DNA of 9,695 nt from Flavobacteriales bacterium UBA1959 (lineage in GTDB: Bacteria > Bacteroidota > Bacteroidia > Flavobacteriales_D > Sanyastnellaceae): assembly GCA_002336085.1 (NCBI GenBank), contig DDEH01000020.1, forward strand, positions 1 to 9,695. The letters are read 5' to 3'. Made by a program: the position numbers and the translations under genes. Under the pieces are notes generated by a model. The model saw only the letters and a program-made list of their open reading frames with translations, made no database searches and was not told the DNA's origin. Position 1 is the stretch's first letter. Every line of letters begins with the position of its first letter. Below, in pieces: positions 1-7,250 of the stretch.

Positions 1-329
1 CCACACAGAACGGAAAATTCAAATGCTACAGGAATAAAAGCGGGTAAATTCTCAATCAATGAAAAGCTTGGCTTACCTCCAATATTCATCGGCCAATCTG
101 ATATCATAAAATACCACATCCCCAAGAAAGCCAAAGTAGTCCCCGTCATTGCATACATGAATGCCGCAATGCCCAATCGGGTTCTCTTTACTCCAATGAT
201 GGGATCAATTCCGTGAACGGGAAAAGGCGAAAAAACATCTTTGACCCGAATGCCTTTCGCTACCAATGCAGATGCCGCATCTTTCAGCGTATCGTCATCA
301 TCATACATTACATGGAATACCTTATTCAT
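1..329 (-). CDS. actD: ActD, alternative complex III membrane subunit (DUF3341), partial
   Basis: This is the N-terminal 109 codons of ActD; the rest lies beyond the left edge. Read by hand on the minus strand from the ATG at 329, it begins MNKVFHVMYDDDDTLKDAAS. It has the family landmarks: an acidic N-terminal segment, SPFPVHG near residues 34-40, IDPIIGVKRTRLG near 41-53, a hydrophobic segment at about 53-76, then DWPMNIGGKP near 78-87 and LPAFIPVAFE near 95-104. ActD is a small inner-membrane subunit of ACIII, normally with two membrane helices, of which only the first is complete here. It binds no known cofactor and packs against the quinol-module subunits. The start codon overlaps the actC stop codon as ATGA (326-329), which implies translational coupling. 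Identification rests on these motifs and the operon position and is secure; only the truncation by the window is notable. Confidence 0.93.
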   Translation of the reverse strand, partial: MNKVFHVMYDDDDTLKDAASALVAKGIRVKDVFSPFPVHGIDPIIGVKRTRLGIAAFMYAMTGTTLAFLGMWYFMISDWPMNIGGKPSFSLIENLPAFIPVAFEFSVLC

Positions 330-1720
330 GGCTGCGAGGGTCGGTTATTTTCTTGTGCTTTTTTGTAATTCTCACCGCTCGACTTCAGGATTGTCTTCAG
401 CTCGTTTAGTGCCAAAACTGGAAAAAATCGAGCAAACCCAAGGAAAAGAGTTCCGAAAATACCGAGTGTTCCTACGAAGACACCAATATCGATTTGGGTC
501 GGGTGGAATTCACCCCAGCTCGATGGGTCGTAATCCCTGTGGATCGAAGTAACAATGATCACATAACGCTCAAACCACATTCCGATATTCACGACGATAG
601 ACAGGGCAAAAGTGGCAACCAAACTTCGTCGAATCTTTTTAAACCAAAACAATTGGGGGCTTATGACATTGCATGTCATCATTATCCAGTAAGCCCAGCT
701 ATATGGTCCACTAAAACGATTGATAAATGCGTAGCTCTCGTATTCAACTCCTGAATACCATGAGATGAACAATTCTGTCAGATACGCGACACCGACTATG
801 GAGCCGGTTACGATAATAACTATGTTCATGTATTCAACGTGCTTTACGTGAATGTAATTCTCCAATTTCATGCCCTTTCGCATGATTAGAAGCAGTGTCT
901 GAACCATCGCAAAACCCGAGAAAACTGCACCTGACACAAAATAAGGAGGGAAAATGGTCGTGTGCCAGCCCGGTATGACGGAAGTGGCAAAGTCCATGGA
1001 TACGATGGAGTGAACCGAAAATACCAGCGGTGTAGCAATCCCAGCCAAAACCAATGAGACTTCCTCAAAGCGATTCCAATGCTTCGCGCGGCCGCTCCAA
1101 CCAAAGCTCAGCAAACCATATGCCTTCTTCGCAAATGGCTTTGTCATCCGGTCACGGATGGTTGCAAAATCGGGAATCAATCCGATGTACCAGAAAACCA
1201 ATGAAACCGAGAAGTAAGTCGAAATAGCGAACACATCCCAGAGCAATGGACTATTGAAATTCACCCACAACGATCCAAATTGATTTGGAAGTGGCAAAAC
1301 CCAGTAGCTCACCCAAATTCGCCCCATGTGAATGCCCGGGAAAATCGCCGCCATGATGACAGCAAAAATGGTCATTGCCTCAGCTGATCTGTTAATCGCC
1401 ATTCGCCATTTTTGACGAAAAAGCAGTAAAACGGCTGAAATCAAGGTTCCCGCGTGACCAATTCCAACCCACCAAACGAAGTTGGTAATGTCCCAAGCCC
1501 ATCCTACTGTTTTGTTCAATCCCCAAACTCCAATGCCCGTTCCTAGTAGGTATAAAATGCAACCAACGCCATAAACCGCGATGATGCTCGAGATCGTAAT
1601 CATGATTTTCCATCCGAGGGGGGCGGAGCCTATGATAGGACCTACCACATCATCGGTGATATCTTTGTATGACTTGTTCCCCAGTATTAGAGGATCCCGA
1701 ATGGCAGCTTCTCTTTGCAT
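326..1720 (-). CDS. actC: ActC, NrfD-like quinol-oxidising membrane subunit of alternative complex III
   Basis: A 464-residue polytopic membrane protein of the NrfD/polysulfide-reductase membrane subunit family. Hydrophobic segments by eye lie at about 37-60, 78-101, 113-131, 158-181, 216-240, 255-280, 297-321, 340-360, 364-391 and 411-434. That makes ten helices, as expected for the ActC class and more than the eight of plain NrfD. Short polar stretches typical of ActC include WWVGIGHAGT (83-92), FPGIHMGR (127-134), NSPLLWDVFAIS (156-167) and an FFP near 432-434. In ACIII this subunit sits under the ActB iron-sulfur domain and is the probable menaquinol-binding and proton-handling site; the conserved His and Asp in these stretches are candidates, which is inference. 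It starts 7 nt after the actB stop and its own stop overlaps the actD start. No true Shine-Dalgarno is seen; TAGGATT lies directly against the ATG. The length is normal and there is no sign of damage. Confidence 0.95.
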   Translation of the reverse strand: MQREAAIRDPLILGNKSYKDITDDVVGPIIGSAPLGWKIMITISSIIAVYGVGCILYLLGTGIGVWGLNKTVGWAWDITNFVWWVGIGHAGTLISAVLLLFRQKWRMAINRSAEAMTIFAVIMAAIFPGIHMGRIWVSYWVLPLPNQFGSLWVNFNSPLLWDVFAISTYFSVSLVFWYIGLIPDFATIRDRMTKPFAKKAYGLLSFGWSGRAKHWNRFEEVSLVLAGIATPLVFSVHSIVSMDFATSVIPGWHTTIFPPYFVSGAVFSGFAMVQTLLLIMRKGMKLENYIHVKHVEYMNIVIIVTGSIVGVAYLTELFISWYSGVEYESYAFINRFSGPYSWAYWIMMTCNVISPQLFWFKKIRRSLVATFALSIVVNIGMWFERYVIIVTSIHRDYDPSSWGEFHPTQIDIGVFVGTLGIFGTLFLGFARFFPVLALNELKTILKSSGENYKKAQENNRPSQP

Positions 1721-1727
1721 AATCCTA

Positions 1728-4700
1728 TCAGGCTTGTTTAGGTTCTACGTTACGCACCTTGGTCATATAGAAGATATTCGGCTTCACTCCTATCTCCTCT
1801 AATGCATGATACGATCGATTATTCTTAGCGTTTTTCGCTACGAGTGATGTTGGATCGTTTAAATCTCCGAATGAAATAGCTCCCGTTGAGCAGGCCGTCG
1901 AGCAGGCACAAGAAACCAAGTCATCCGTCAAAGGCACGCCTTTTTTCTTAGCCTCAAGCTTTGACGATTGTATCATTTGGACACAAAGACTGCATTTCTC
2001 CATAACACCCCTGCTTCGAACCGTCACATCTGGATTCAAAACCATGCGCATGAGACTGTCCTGAGCAGGATTGAAGTTTCCGAATTTTTTGTAGCCGGGA
2101 TAATTGAACCAATTAAAACGACGAACCTTATACGGACAGTTATTCGCACAATAACGTGTTCCGATACATCGGTTGTACGTCATTTGATTCAATCCTTCGT
2201 TCGAGTGTGTCGTGGCAGCAACCGGGCATACTGTTTCGCAAGGTGCATGGTTACAATGCTGGCACATCATTGGCATGTGAACCGTCTGAGGATTCTCAGA
2301 GGGGTCTTCCATTTTTCTGTAAGATGCAATGATATTTTCACCCTCTTCTTCTCCTCTCTCTAAACTATAATCCGATGCAAAAAAGCGGTCAATCCGCAAC
2401 CAGTGCATATCACGATGCCTTCGAACTTCATCCTTACCAACTACAGGAACATTATTTTCAATGTGACAGGCAACAACACATGCACTACATCCGGTGCAGG
2501 AAGTCAAGTCAACGGTCATTCCCCAACGGTGGCCAACATTTTCAACAGGATGCTCGTGCCACAAGTCGAAAGCCTCCGTTGGCTTTGCGTCCTGAGCATT
2601 GATTATCCCATCATTATTTACATCCTCGTGAACAGCAAGCTTGATTGATTCGTTCCAAGAGGCGTCTCCCTTCTTCGCATCCTTCTCTCCAAAATAACTG
2701 TCCAGGTTTGTCTCTTTTACAATACTGTCGCGGCCCATAAATGTATTATGGATTTGAGTGCACGCGAGAGGATAGACTTCACCTGTTGGTTCAACCTCGA
2801 CGTCGAATTGGTGGTAATCCAAAAAACCATTGCTAGCGTTTACCCAAGGAAACACATTCTTTCCTACAGGAATCAACTGGCCTTTCTCATCCGTTAAAAA
2901 CGATCCGTTTTCACCTGATTGAAAAGCAGCTTTTCCGATGGTTTCACCTTCAGCTCCTCGGCCATAGCCAAGCGCTATGCCAATCGTACCTGCTGCCTGG
3001 CCCGGCATCGGGAAAACAGGCAGTGACATAGAACTGCCCCCAACCGATACTTTCACCAAACTTGCCGGTTTTTCTTGACCAATAAATCCATTTAACCCCA
3101 ACGCATCGACATCAGAATGCGCCATAGTCACATAATTATCCCAAGTAACTTTTGTCAGAGGATCCGGAGTTTCTTGGAGCATTGGATTGGATGCATGCTG
3201 CCCCGCTCCCATAGTAGTCTTCTGATAAAGCGCCAATTCAAAAACACCTCCTGAACGTCCGTTCAAGGACTGGATGGCTTCCGAAACATCTAGGCCGCCA
3301 TATGCTCTTTGAGAAACCGTTTTGGGCGATTTCGGAACGTATCCGTCATGAACGGACTTATTCCACTCAGGATCGGTATACATGGACTCCACGGTGTAGT
3401 CCGGGCTGTGCGTCTGCCTTAAAAAAGAATACCAGTCCAGTTGCTGATTTGTCCAAGCCAAAAGACTTTCACCCCAATGTCTCGTGCTATTTAGCGGTGA
3501 AATTGTAGGCTGAACCAAATCGATCCGAGATGTCTCAATCTGTAAATCTCCCCATGTTTCTAACCAGTGATGCGTGGGCGCTATCAAATCACATTTGACA
3601 GCCGTTTCATCTGCGAACATTGAGGTACTCACTGACGTTTTCACTCGACCGAGAGCATCCGCGAAAGAGCCTCCATTTATCGAATCATAAACAGGATTAC
3701 AATCAGCAACTATCAGCGTACTGATCTTGCCTTCATTCATATCTGTTGTGAGCTTGGCAAGTGCTTTGCTCGAGCCCTCAAACAGGGCATTGTCTTCAAA
3801 ATATACTGTCGTACCAACAGCATTCAACAGTTCATTGATTGCATTCACAACTCGCTGTAAGTTGAGATCGTTTGAACCGGCCACAACCAAAGCATTTTTT
3901 CCCGCAGCTTTTAGGTCTTTTGCGGCCATTTCAATCGCGCTCAAGACTTCCTGAGGCAGCTGACCCGCCTCTCCTTTGCCGCTTAAAGCTTGAAGCAATG
4001 CCGTGGCAACCTTGCCATGTTCTGACGGCTTGACTCTTGTTCGGTAGTCTGCGTTCGACCCCGATAGGCTCATGTTTGTTTCAAAAACATGCAATCGAGA
4101 CATCTCACCATTTTCTGGAACGCGTGTTTTGGTCCAATTCCCCTCGTAATAAACGGAATCCGCGAATGTCCCTAAGAAATCAGCACCAATAGATACAACG
4201 GTCTTTGCTTGGTCAAATTTGTAAGACGGAAATGATGGAGAATCATAATCTATGCGTGCAGCCTCTCGGAAAGCGCCATAATCCACCGCGTCATATTGAA
4301 CGTGCTCCAGTCCTGATTTGGCAATTGCCCTTTGGATGGAAGGACTTAGAACTGTGTTCGTGAGAATCACATTGCGCGTTCCTTCAGCAATGCTCTTCTG
4401 AACACGCTTATCTACCTCAGGCCATGAACTTGTTGCACCTTGAATGAATGGTGTAGCAACTCTGGCACTATCGTATAGTGTAAGCACTGACGCAATCACT
4501 CTGGCATTGGCGCTACCAATGCCCGTTTTGGGATTCGATTTGACAAAAATGGGTCTTCCCTCTCTCGTTTTCACGAGAACGTTGACGTAATCCTGACCGT
4601 CATAATACGTGCTCGCATAATAATTTGCGACGCCCGGAGTCACTTCCTCTGGTTTGTTGGTGTAAGGAATACTCTTAATAACTGGAGTCTCACACGCAGC

Positions 4701-4898
4701 CAAAGTTGCCGCCGTGAGGCCAAAGCCCATAAACTTCAAAAAGTCCCTCCGACCTGTATGAGTGGACTCAAGGCGCTCATCAGTTAAAAACTCGTCCACA
4801 GATTGGCCTTCAGGAAATTCTTGTCCTTGAATTTTCTTAAACGCCTCCGTTTCTTGAAGCTCGTCCCTTCCGGACCAATAACGTTTTGTGTTTGCCAT
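1728..4898 (-). CDS. actB: ActB, iron-sulfur subunit of alternative complex III (molybdopterin-oxidoreductase-like plus ferredoxin-like domains)
   Basis: A 1056-residue fusion of a molybdopterin-oxidoreductase-like domain (about 75-715) and a four-site ferredoxin-like domain (about 790-1015). The N-terminus is the long Bacteroidota variant: about 48 polar residues containing RYWSGRDEL, then a twin-arginine stretch TGRRDFLKFMGFG (48-60), then a lipobox-like LAAC ending at Cys69. This suggests Tat export and lipid anchoring on the periplasmic face. No CxxC cluster motif follows the leader, consistent with ActB having lost molybdopterin function. Cluster sites are C801/C804/C807/C811; C879/C882/C887/C891; C911/C917/C921, with Thr914 where a fourth Cys would be, so probably [3Fe-4S]; and C969/C972 with C999/C1003. 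It conducts electrons between ActC and the ActA haems. Oddities are an EF-hand-like loop at 759-770 and an altered last cluster motif (SCACSTACS). The start at 4898 gives the complete variant leader and lies 31 nt after actA. Confidence 0.96.
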   Translation of the reverse strand: MANTKRYWSGRDELQETEAFKKIQGQEFPEGQSVDEFLTDERLESTHTGRRDFLKFMGFGLTAATLAACETPVIKSIPYTNKPEEVTPGVANYYASTYYDGQDYVNVLVKTREGRPIFVKSNPKTGIGSANARVIASVLTLYDSARVATPFIQGATSSWPEVDKRVQKSIAEGTRNVILTNTVLSPSIQRAIAKSGLEHVQYDAVDYGAFREAARIDYDSPSFPSYKFDQAKTVVSIGADFLGTFADSVYYEGNWTKTRVPENGEMSRLHVFETNMSLSGSNADYRTRVKPSEHGKVATALLQALSGKGEAGQLPQEVLSAIEMAAKDLKAAGKNALVVAGSNDLNLQRVVNAINELLNAVGTTVYFEDNALFEGSSKALAKLTTDMNEGKISTLIVADCNPVYDSINGGSFADALGRVKTSVSTSMFADETAVKCDLIAPTHHWLETWGDLQIETSRIDLVQPTISPLNSTRHWGESLLAWTNQQLDWYSFLRQTHSPDYTVESMYTDPEWNKSVHDGYVPKSPKTVSQRAYGGLDVSEAIQSLNGRSGGVFELALYQKTTMGAGQHASNPMLQETPDPLTKVTWDNYVTMAHSDVDALGLNGFIGQEKPASLVKVSVGGSSMSLPVFPMPGQAAGTIGIALGYGRGAEGETIGKAAFQSGENGSFLTDEKGQLIPVGKNVFPWVNASNGFLDYHQFDVEVEPTGEVYPLACTQIHNTFMGRDSIVKETNLDSYFGEKDAKKGDASWNESIKLAVHEDVNNDGIINAQDAKPTEAFDLWHEHPVENVGHRWGMTVDLTSCTGCSACVVACHIENNVPVVGKDEVRRHRDMHWLRIDRFFASDYSLERGEEEGENIIASYRKMEDPSENPQTVHMPMMCQHCNHAPCETVCPVAATTHSNEGLNQMTYNRCIGTRYCANNCPYKVRRFNWFNYPGYKKFGNFNPAQDSLMRMVLNPDVTVRSRGVMEKCSLCVQMIQSSKLEAKKKGVPLTDDLVSCACSTACSTGAISFGDLNDPTSLVAKNAKNNRSYHALEEIGVKPNIFYMTKVRNVEPKQA

Positions 4899-4929
4899 AA
4901 GGCTGCTATTCGAGGTTCATAAATGGTGG

Positions 4930-6324
4930 TCAATAATGGCACTTGGCACACTCCCAGCCGCCGAGCTCCTTTACCGTGATTTTGCCGTCTTCCATGTACT
5001 TGCGAAGCTCTTCATTGCCGCGAAGGTTATCCTTAAGTCGGTGATGAATTTCCTCATAGTACCCACTGCTCGCCAAGTCAATCTCAGCTTTATTGTGGCA
5101 TTCAATGCACCAACCCATGGTGAGGGTTGGCTTTGACAATTCAATAAGTCCGGGATATTTATCCACTAGTTGATTGATATCGTCCACTTCCGCAACGCGT
5201 CCAACCGTGTAAGTTTCGACGTCACCGTGGCAGTTCTGGCACTGCAATCCCCCCACTACAACGTGCTGTTGATGGCTGAAAAATACATGGTCAGGAAGGT
5301 TATGCACCTTGTTCCATCGGATAGGATCACCCTCATAAGAATCTTGAGGAGCGATAAATCCATTCTGTCCAGATCCATCGACGTAGGTTCCAGAAGCGGG
5401 GTCAAAACCTATGGCATCGTAAATTTTTGCTATCTCTGTTTCGCCATAGCGACGTCCTTTCTTAACTGCCTTGTGACAGTTCATGCAAACATTTGTCGAC
5501 GGGATTCCTGCATGCTTGGACTCATATGCACTGTGGTGGCAATACTTGCAGTCCACCTCATTCTCACAAACGTGAACGCTGTGAATAAACTTCACTGGTT
5601 GGTTGGGCTTGTAGCCTTCGACGACCCCAACACGCATTAGTCCTTGATAACCAAGAACCGCTCCATAAGCCACGAAAAACAATCCAATTAGCGTTACCGG
5701 CAAGCGATTGTCCCACGTCCAATTGCGAAGACGCATGCCGTACGACTCATCTTCTAGCAACTCATCGCCCGACTTTTCCAATGAAGCGTTGATTAGACTT
5801 CTGCTCACCCCAGCTGCCGACATGGCAATAATCAGGAACAAAACCAGAAGCATCAAAAACCATACCCCAGAGGAATCCGAAGATTCCATGATTGGCAATT
5901 CATCAACAGTGACGCAATCTGAACCTGAATCAGCCACCGGAGCCACATCTGGCGGGTTCTGAACATAGGCCATAATATTCTTTACATCTTCCGGTGATAC
6001 CGCCTGGGCAGTCATCCATCCGTATGTTGGAACGTAGCGCTCAACAAGTGACTTGATGTACTTGTCTCCTGTCTCCGCTGCGCCTTGAGGATTTTGAATC
6101 CACTGAACCAAGAGTTCGTCTGAAGAACCCCAACGTTCAGCAATCCCTCCAAGGCCAGGGGCAGCCAACACTTCATTTGTTACTTTGTGGCAGGAAGCAC
6201 AATTCGCGTTGAACAAGGCTTGTCCCAACTCGACATCGCCGTCGTCCCAAATGCCCGCGATCGAGGCAGTTGCCGAAAAAAGGAGGCACACCGCAAGACT
6301 GTATCTAAAGACCCTCAAGCCCAT
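4930..6324 (-). CDS. actA: ActA, multihaem cytochrome c subunit of alternative complex III with N-terminal monohaem domain
   Basis: The subunit that takes electrons out of ACIII towards cytochrome c or the terminal oxidase. With the ATG at 6324 the protein has 464 residues: a 24-residue signal peptide (MGLRVFRYS, then a hydrophobic stretch ending SIAG), a class I-type monohaem domain with CASCH at 42-46 and a late Met (GWM near 102-104) as possible sixth ligand, membrane helices near 154-172 and 208-228, then five further haem c motifs: CKYCH (259-263), CMNCH (280-284), CQNCH (362-366), CIECH (406-410) and CAKCH (459-463), the last one residue from the C-terminus. Six CXXCH motifs in all, against five in the core pentahaem ActA. 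It is the first gene of the act operon. The frame is open to a GTG at 6369, with alternative ATGs at 6354 and 6336. I chose 6324 for the compact signal peptide and a weak GGGGG upstream; the start is uncertain, the identity is not. Confidence 0.93.
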   Translation of the reverse strand: MGLRVFRYSLAVCLLFSATASIAGIWDDGDVELGQALFNANCASCHKVTNEVLAAPGLGGIAERWGSSDELLVQWIQNPQGAAETGDKYIKSLVERYVPTYGWMTAQAVSPEDVKNIMAYVQNPPDVAPVADSGSDCVTVDELPIMESSDSSGVWFLMLLVLFLIIAMSAAGVSRSLINASLEKSGDELLEDESYGMRLRNWTWDNRLPVTLIGLFFVAYGAVLGYQGLMRVGVVEGYKPNQPVKFIHSVHVCENEVDCKYCHHSAYESKHAGIPSTNVCMNCHKAVKKGRRYGETEIAKIYDAIGFDPASGTYVDGSGQNGFIAPQDSYEGDPIRWNKVHNLPDHVFFSHQQHVVVGGLQCQNCHGDVETYTVGRVAEVDDINQLVDKYPGLIELSKPTLTMGWCIECHNKAEIDLASSGYYEEIHHRLKDNLRGNEELRKYMEDGKITVKELGGWECAKCHY

Positions 6325-6381
6325 ATTAGCCCCCATGTAATTTGCTTTTCGCATCACAAAAAATGTCACTCTTTACTCGTG

Positions 6382-6412
6382 TAAAATTAAGCATTAACCC
6401 GCAATAAAACAG
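6382..6412 (-). promoter_or_regulatory. actA: Weak candidate promoter for the act operon
   Basis: On the minus strand CTG (6412-6410), a 20-base spacer and TAATTTTA (6389-6382) resemble the Bacteroidota sigma consensus TTG / TAnnTTTG, with mismatches in both boxes. Transcription would begin near 6375, some 40-50 nt upstream of the likely actA start. The match is poor and the position is its main support, so this is a guess rather than a firm call. Confidence 0.2.
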
Positions 6413-6425
6413 GGCTTTTCAAGCC
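6413..6425. promoter_or_regulatory. Small hairpin in the actA/SPOR intergenic region
   Basis: GGCTT, a three-base loop, then AAGCC: a perfect five-pair stem. It lies just upstream of the candidate actA promoter. There is no run of T's directly after it on either strand, so it is a poor terminator; it could be an operator half-site pair or chance. Confidence 0.15.
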
Positions 6426-6592
6426 AATAAAGTGAATGCTTTTGTTCCTCGTCTAAAACAAGATTTACAATCAACTGCTTGCCAGTGTTTTATGTGTTTT
6501 TTTGACGATTATTTTCCATGACTTTTCTGTGACATTTAATTGACAAGGGCTCAAGAAGTCCCGTACCGCTTCATTCCATAACTTTATCGCCC

Positions 6593-7231
6593 ATGCCCAG
6601 ACCAATGAAACACGCGCTTCGCGCAATCGCACATTCGAAAGCAGTGCTTTTAGGGCTCGGCTTGGCATGTGGATTCGCCAACACAGGACTTACTCAAGAA
6701 GACGCGGCATGGTGGAAGGGGTTGTTCCAACAGAAACAAGCCATGTGCGATTCGTCCACTTCCCCGAACGACGTTCCGCTGGAGCCCGTTCACGAATTTG
6801 GCAAATCAACAGCACGCCCCGAACACAATCTGGATTCTGATTCGGCAAACCTCGAAGATCTTCAGGCTGTAGACTTAAAGCCTAATTTGAATCGAACAGA
6901 AGGGAATTATGACTTGGTTCTAGACCCCCGAATAGCTCAACTAGACTCCGTCTGGCAGACCCTAGATCATCCTATTCGCGGATTTCGAGTTCAACTGTTT
7001 TCAGGAAACCTACAGGCCGCTCGAGAATTTCGTTCGATAGCAAGGAAAGCTTCAAATTATCCCGTGTATCTCTCTTCCATGCCCCCCAATTACCGAATCA
7101 CCTTGGGTGATTTTCGAAACAAGTGGGCCGCAGAAAACGAAAAGCAGAAATGGCTTGCGAAATTTCCCCTTTCCCTAGTTATTCCTATGGAAATAAAGCT
7201 GCCTTTGTTGCAAGGCAAGTCCCAGGAATAA
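6593..7231 (+). CDS. Secreted SPOR-domain protein
   Basis: A 212-residue exported protein with a C-terminal SPOR domain. The N-terminus has basic residues followed by a hydrophobic core (AVLLGLGLACGFA, about 17-29), which reads as a signal peptide. Cys26 is not in a good lipobox (Gly at -3), so a lipoprotein is less likely. Residues about 40-125 are polar and low in pattern. The SPOR domain spans about 129-205: GFRVQLFSG (130-138), YPVYLSSMPPNYRITLGDFR (156-175) and FPLSLVIP (191-198), matching the beta-alpha-beta core with its PPNYR..LGDFR signature. SPOR domains bind denuded glycan strands of peptidoglycan, often at division sites; that role here is inference. A second possible ATG is at 6605 (MKHALR), which also gives a good signal peptide; no Shine-Dalgarno decides between them. 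The gene lies opposite to both neighbours, divergent from actA and convergent with infB 19 nt away. Confidence 0.87.
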   Translation: MPRPMKHALRAIAHSKAVLLGLGLACGFANTGLTQEDAAWWKGLFQQKQAMCDSSTSPNDVPLEPVHEFGKSTARPEHNLDSDSANLEDLQAVDLKPNLNRTEGNYDLVLDPRIAQLDSVWQTLDHPIRGFRVQLFSGNLQAAREFRSIARKASNYPVYLSSMPPNYRITLGDFRNKWAAENEKQKWLAKFPLSLVIPMEIKLPLLQGKSQE

Positions 7232-7250
7232 AGACGAAAACGTTCGGGAA
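7232..7250. other. 19-base tail-to-tail gap between the SPOR gene and infB
   Basis: Only 19 bases separate the two stop codons. The one structure present is a four-pair inverted repeat CGAA/TTCG around AACG, without a T-run. No intrinsic terminator is visible, so the two transcripts probably overlap at their 3' ends or end inside the opposing gene. Confidence 0.5.

Larger units (their letters stand above)
6325..6592. other. Divergent intergenic region between actA and the SPOR gene
   Basis: About 270 bases, AT-rich compared with the flanking genes, with no coding frame that looks real. It must contain the promoter for the act operon (leftward) and probably that of the SPOR gene (rightward). 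Features seen by eye are a short perfect hairpin (6413-6425), a loose inverted repeat AAGCATT (6390-6396) / AATGCTT (6434-6440), and a run of seven T's just after 6490. No tRNA-like or riboswitch-like fold was recognised. Confidence 0.6.

Noticed and set aside
1728..4898. ActB as an active molybdenum enzyme (for example a formate or polysulfide reductase)
   Set aside because: The N-terminal CxxC cluster motif is absent and the actA/actC/actD context is that of ACIII, whose ActB carries no molybdopterin.
5170..5640. 156-codon open frame on the plus strand inside actA
   Set aside because: It is antisense to the haem-binding region of actA; no recognisable domain and no plausible start context.
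6442..6471. TTGTTC, 18 bases, TACAAT: a sigma70-like promoter pointing at the SPOR gene
   Set aside because: The primary sigma factor of Bacteroidota uses a different consensus (TTG / TAnnTTTG), so the enterobacterial-type match is probably chance in AT-rich DNA. It also lies about 120 nt from the start codon.
6325..6592. A tRNA, small RNA or riboswitch in the intergenic region
   Set aside because: No cloverleaf, no conserved riboswitch motif and only one five-pair hairpin could be found by eye.
7234..7245. CGAA/TTCG inverted repeat between the SPOR gene and infB as a terminator
   Set aside because: Only four base pairs and no T-run on either side.
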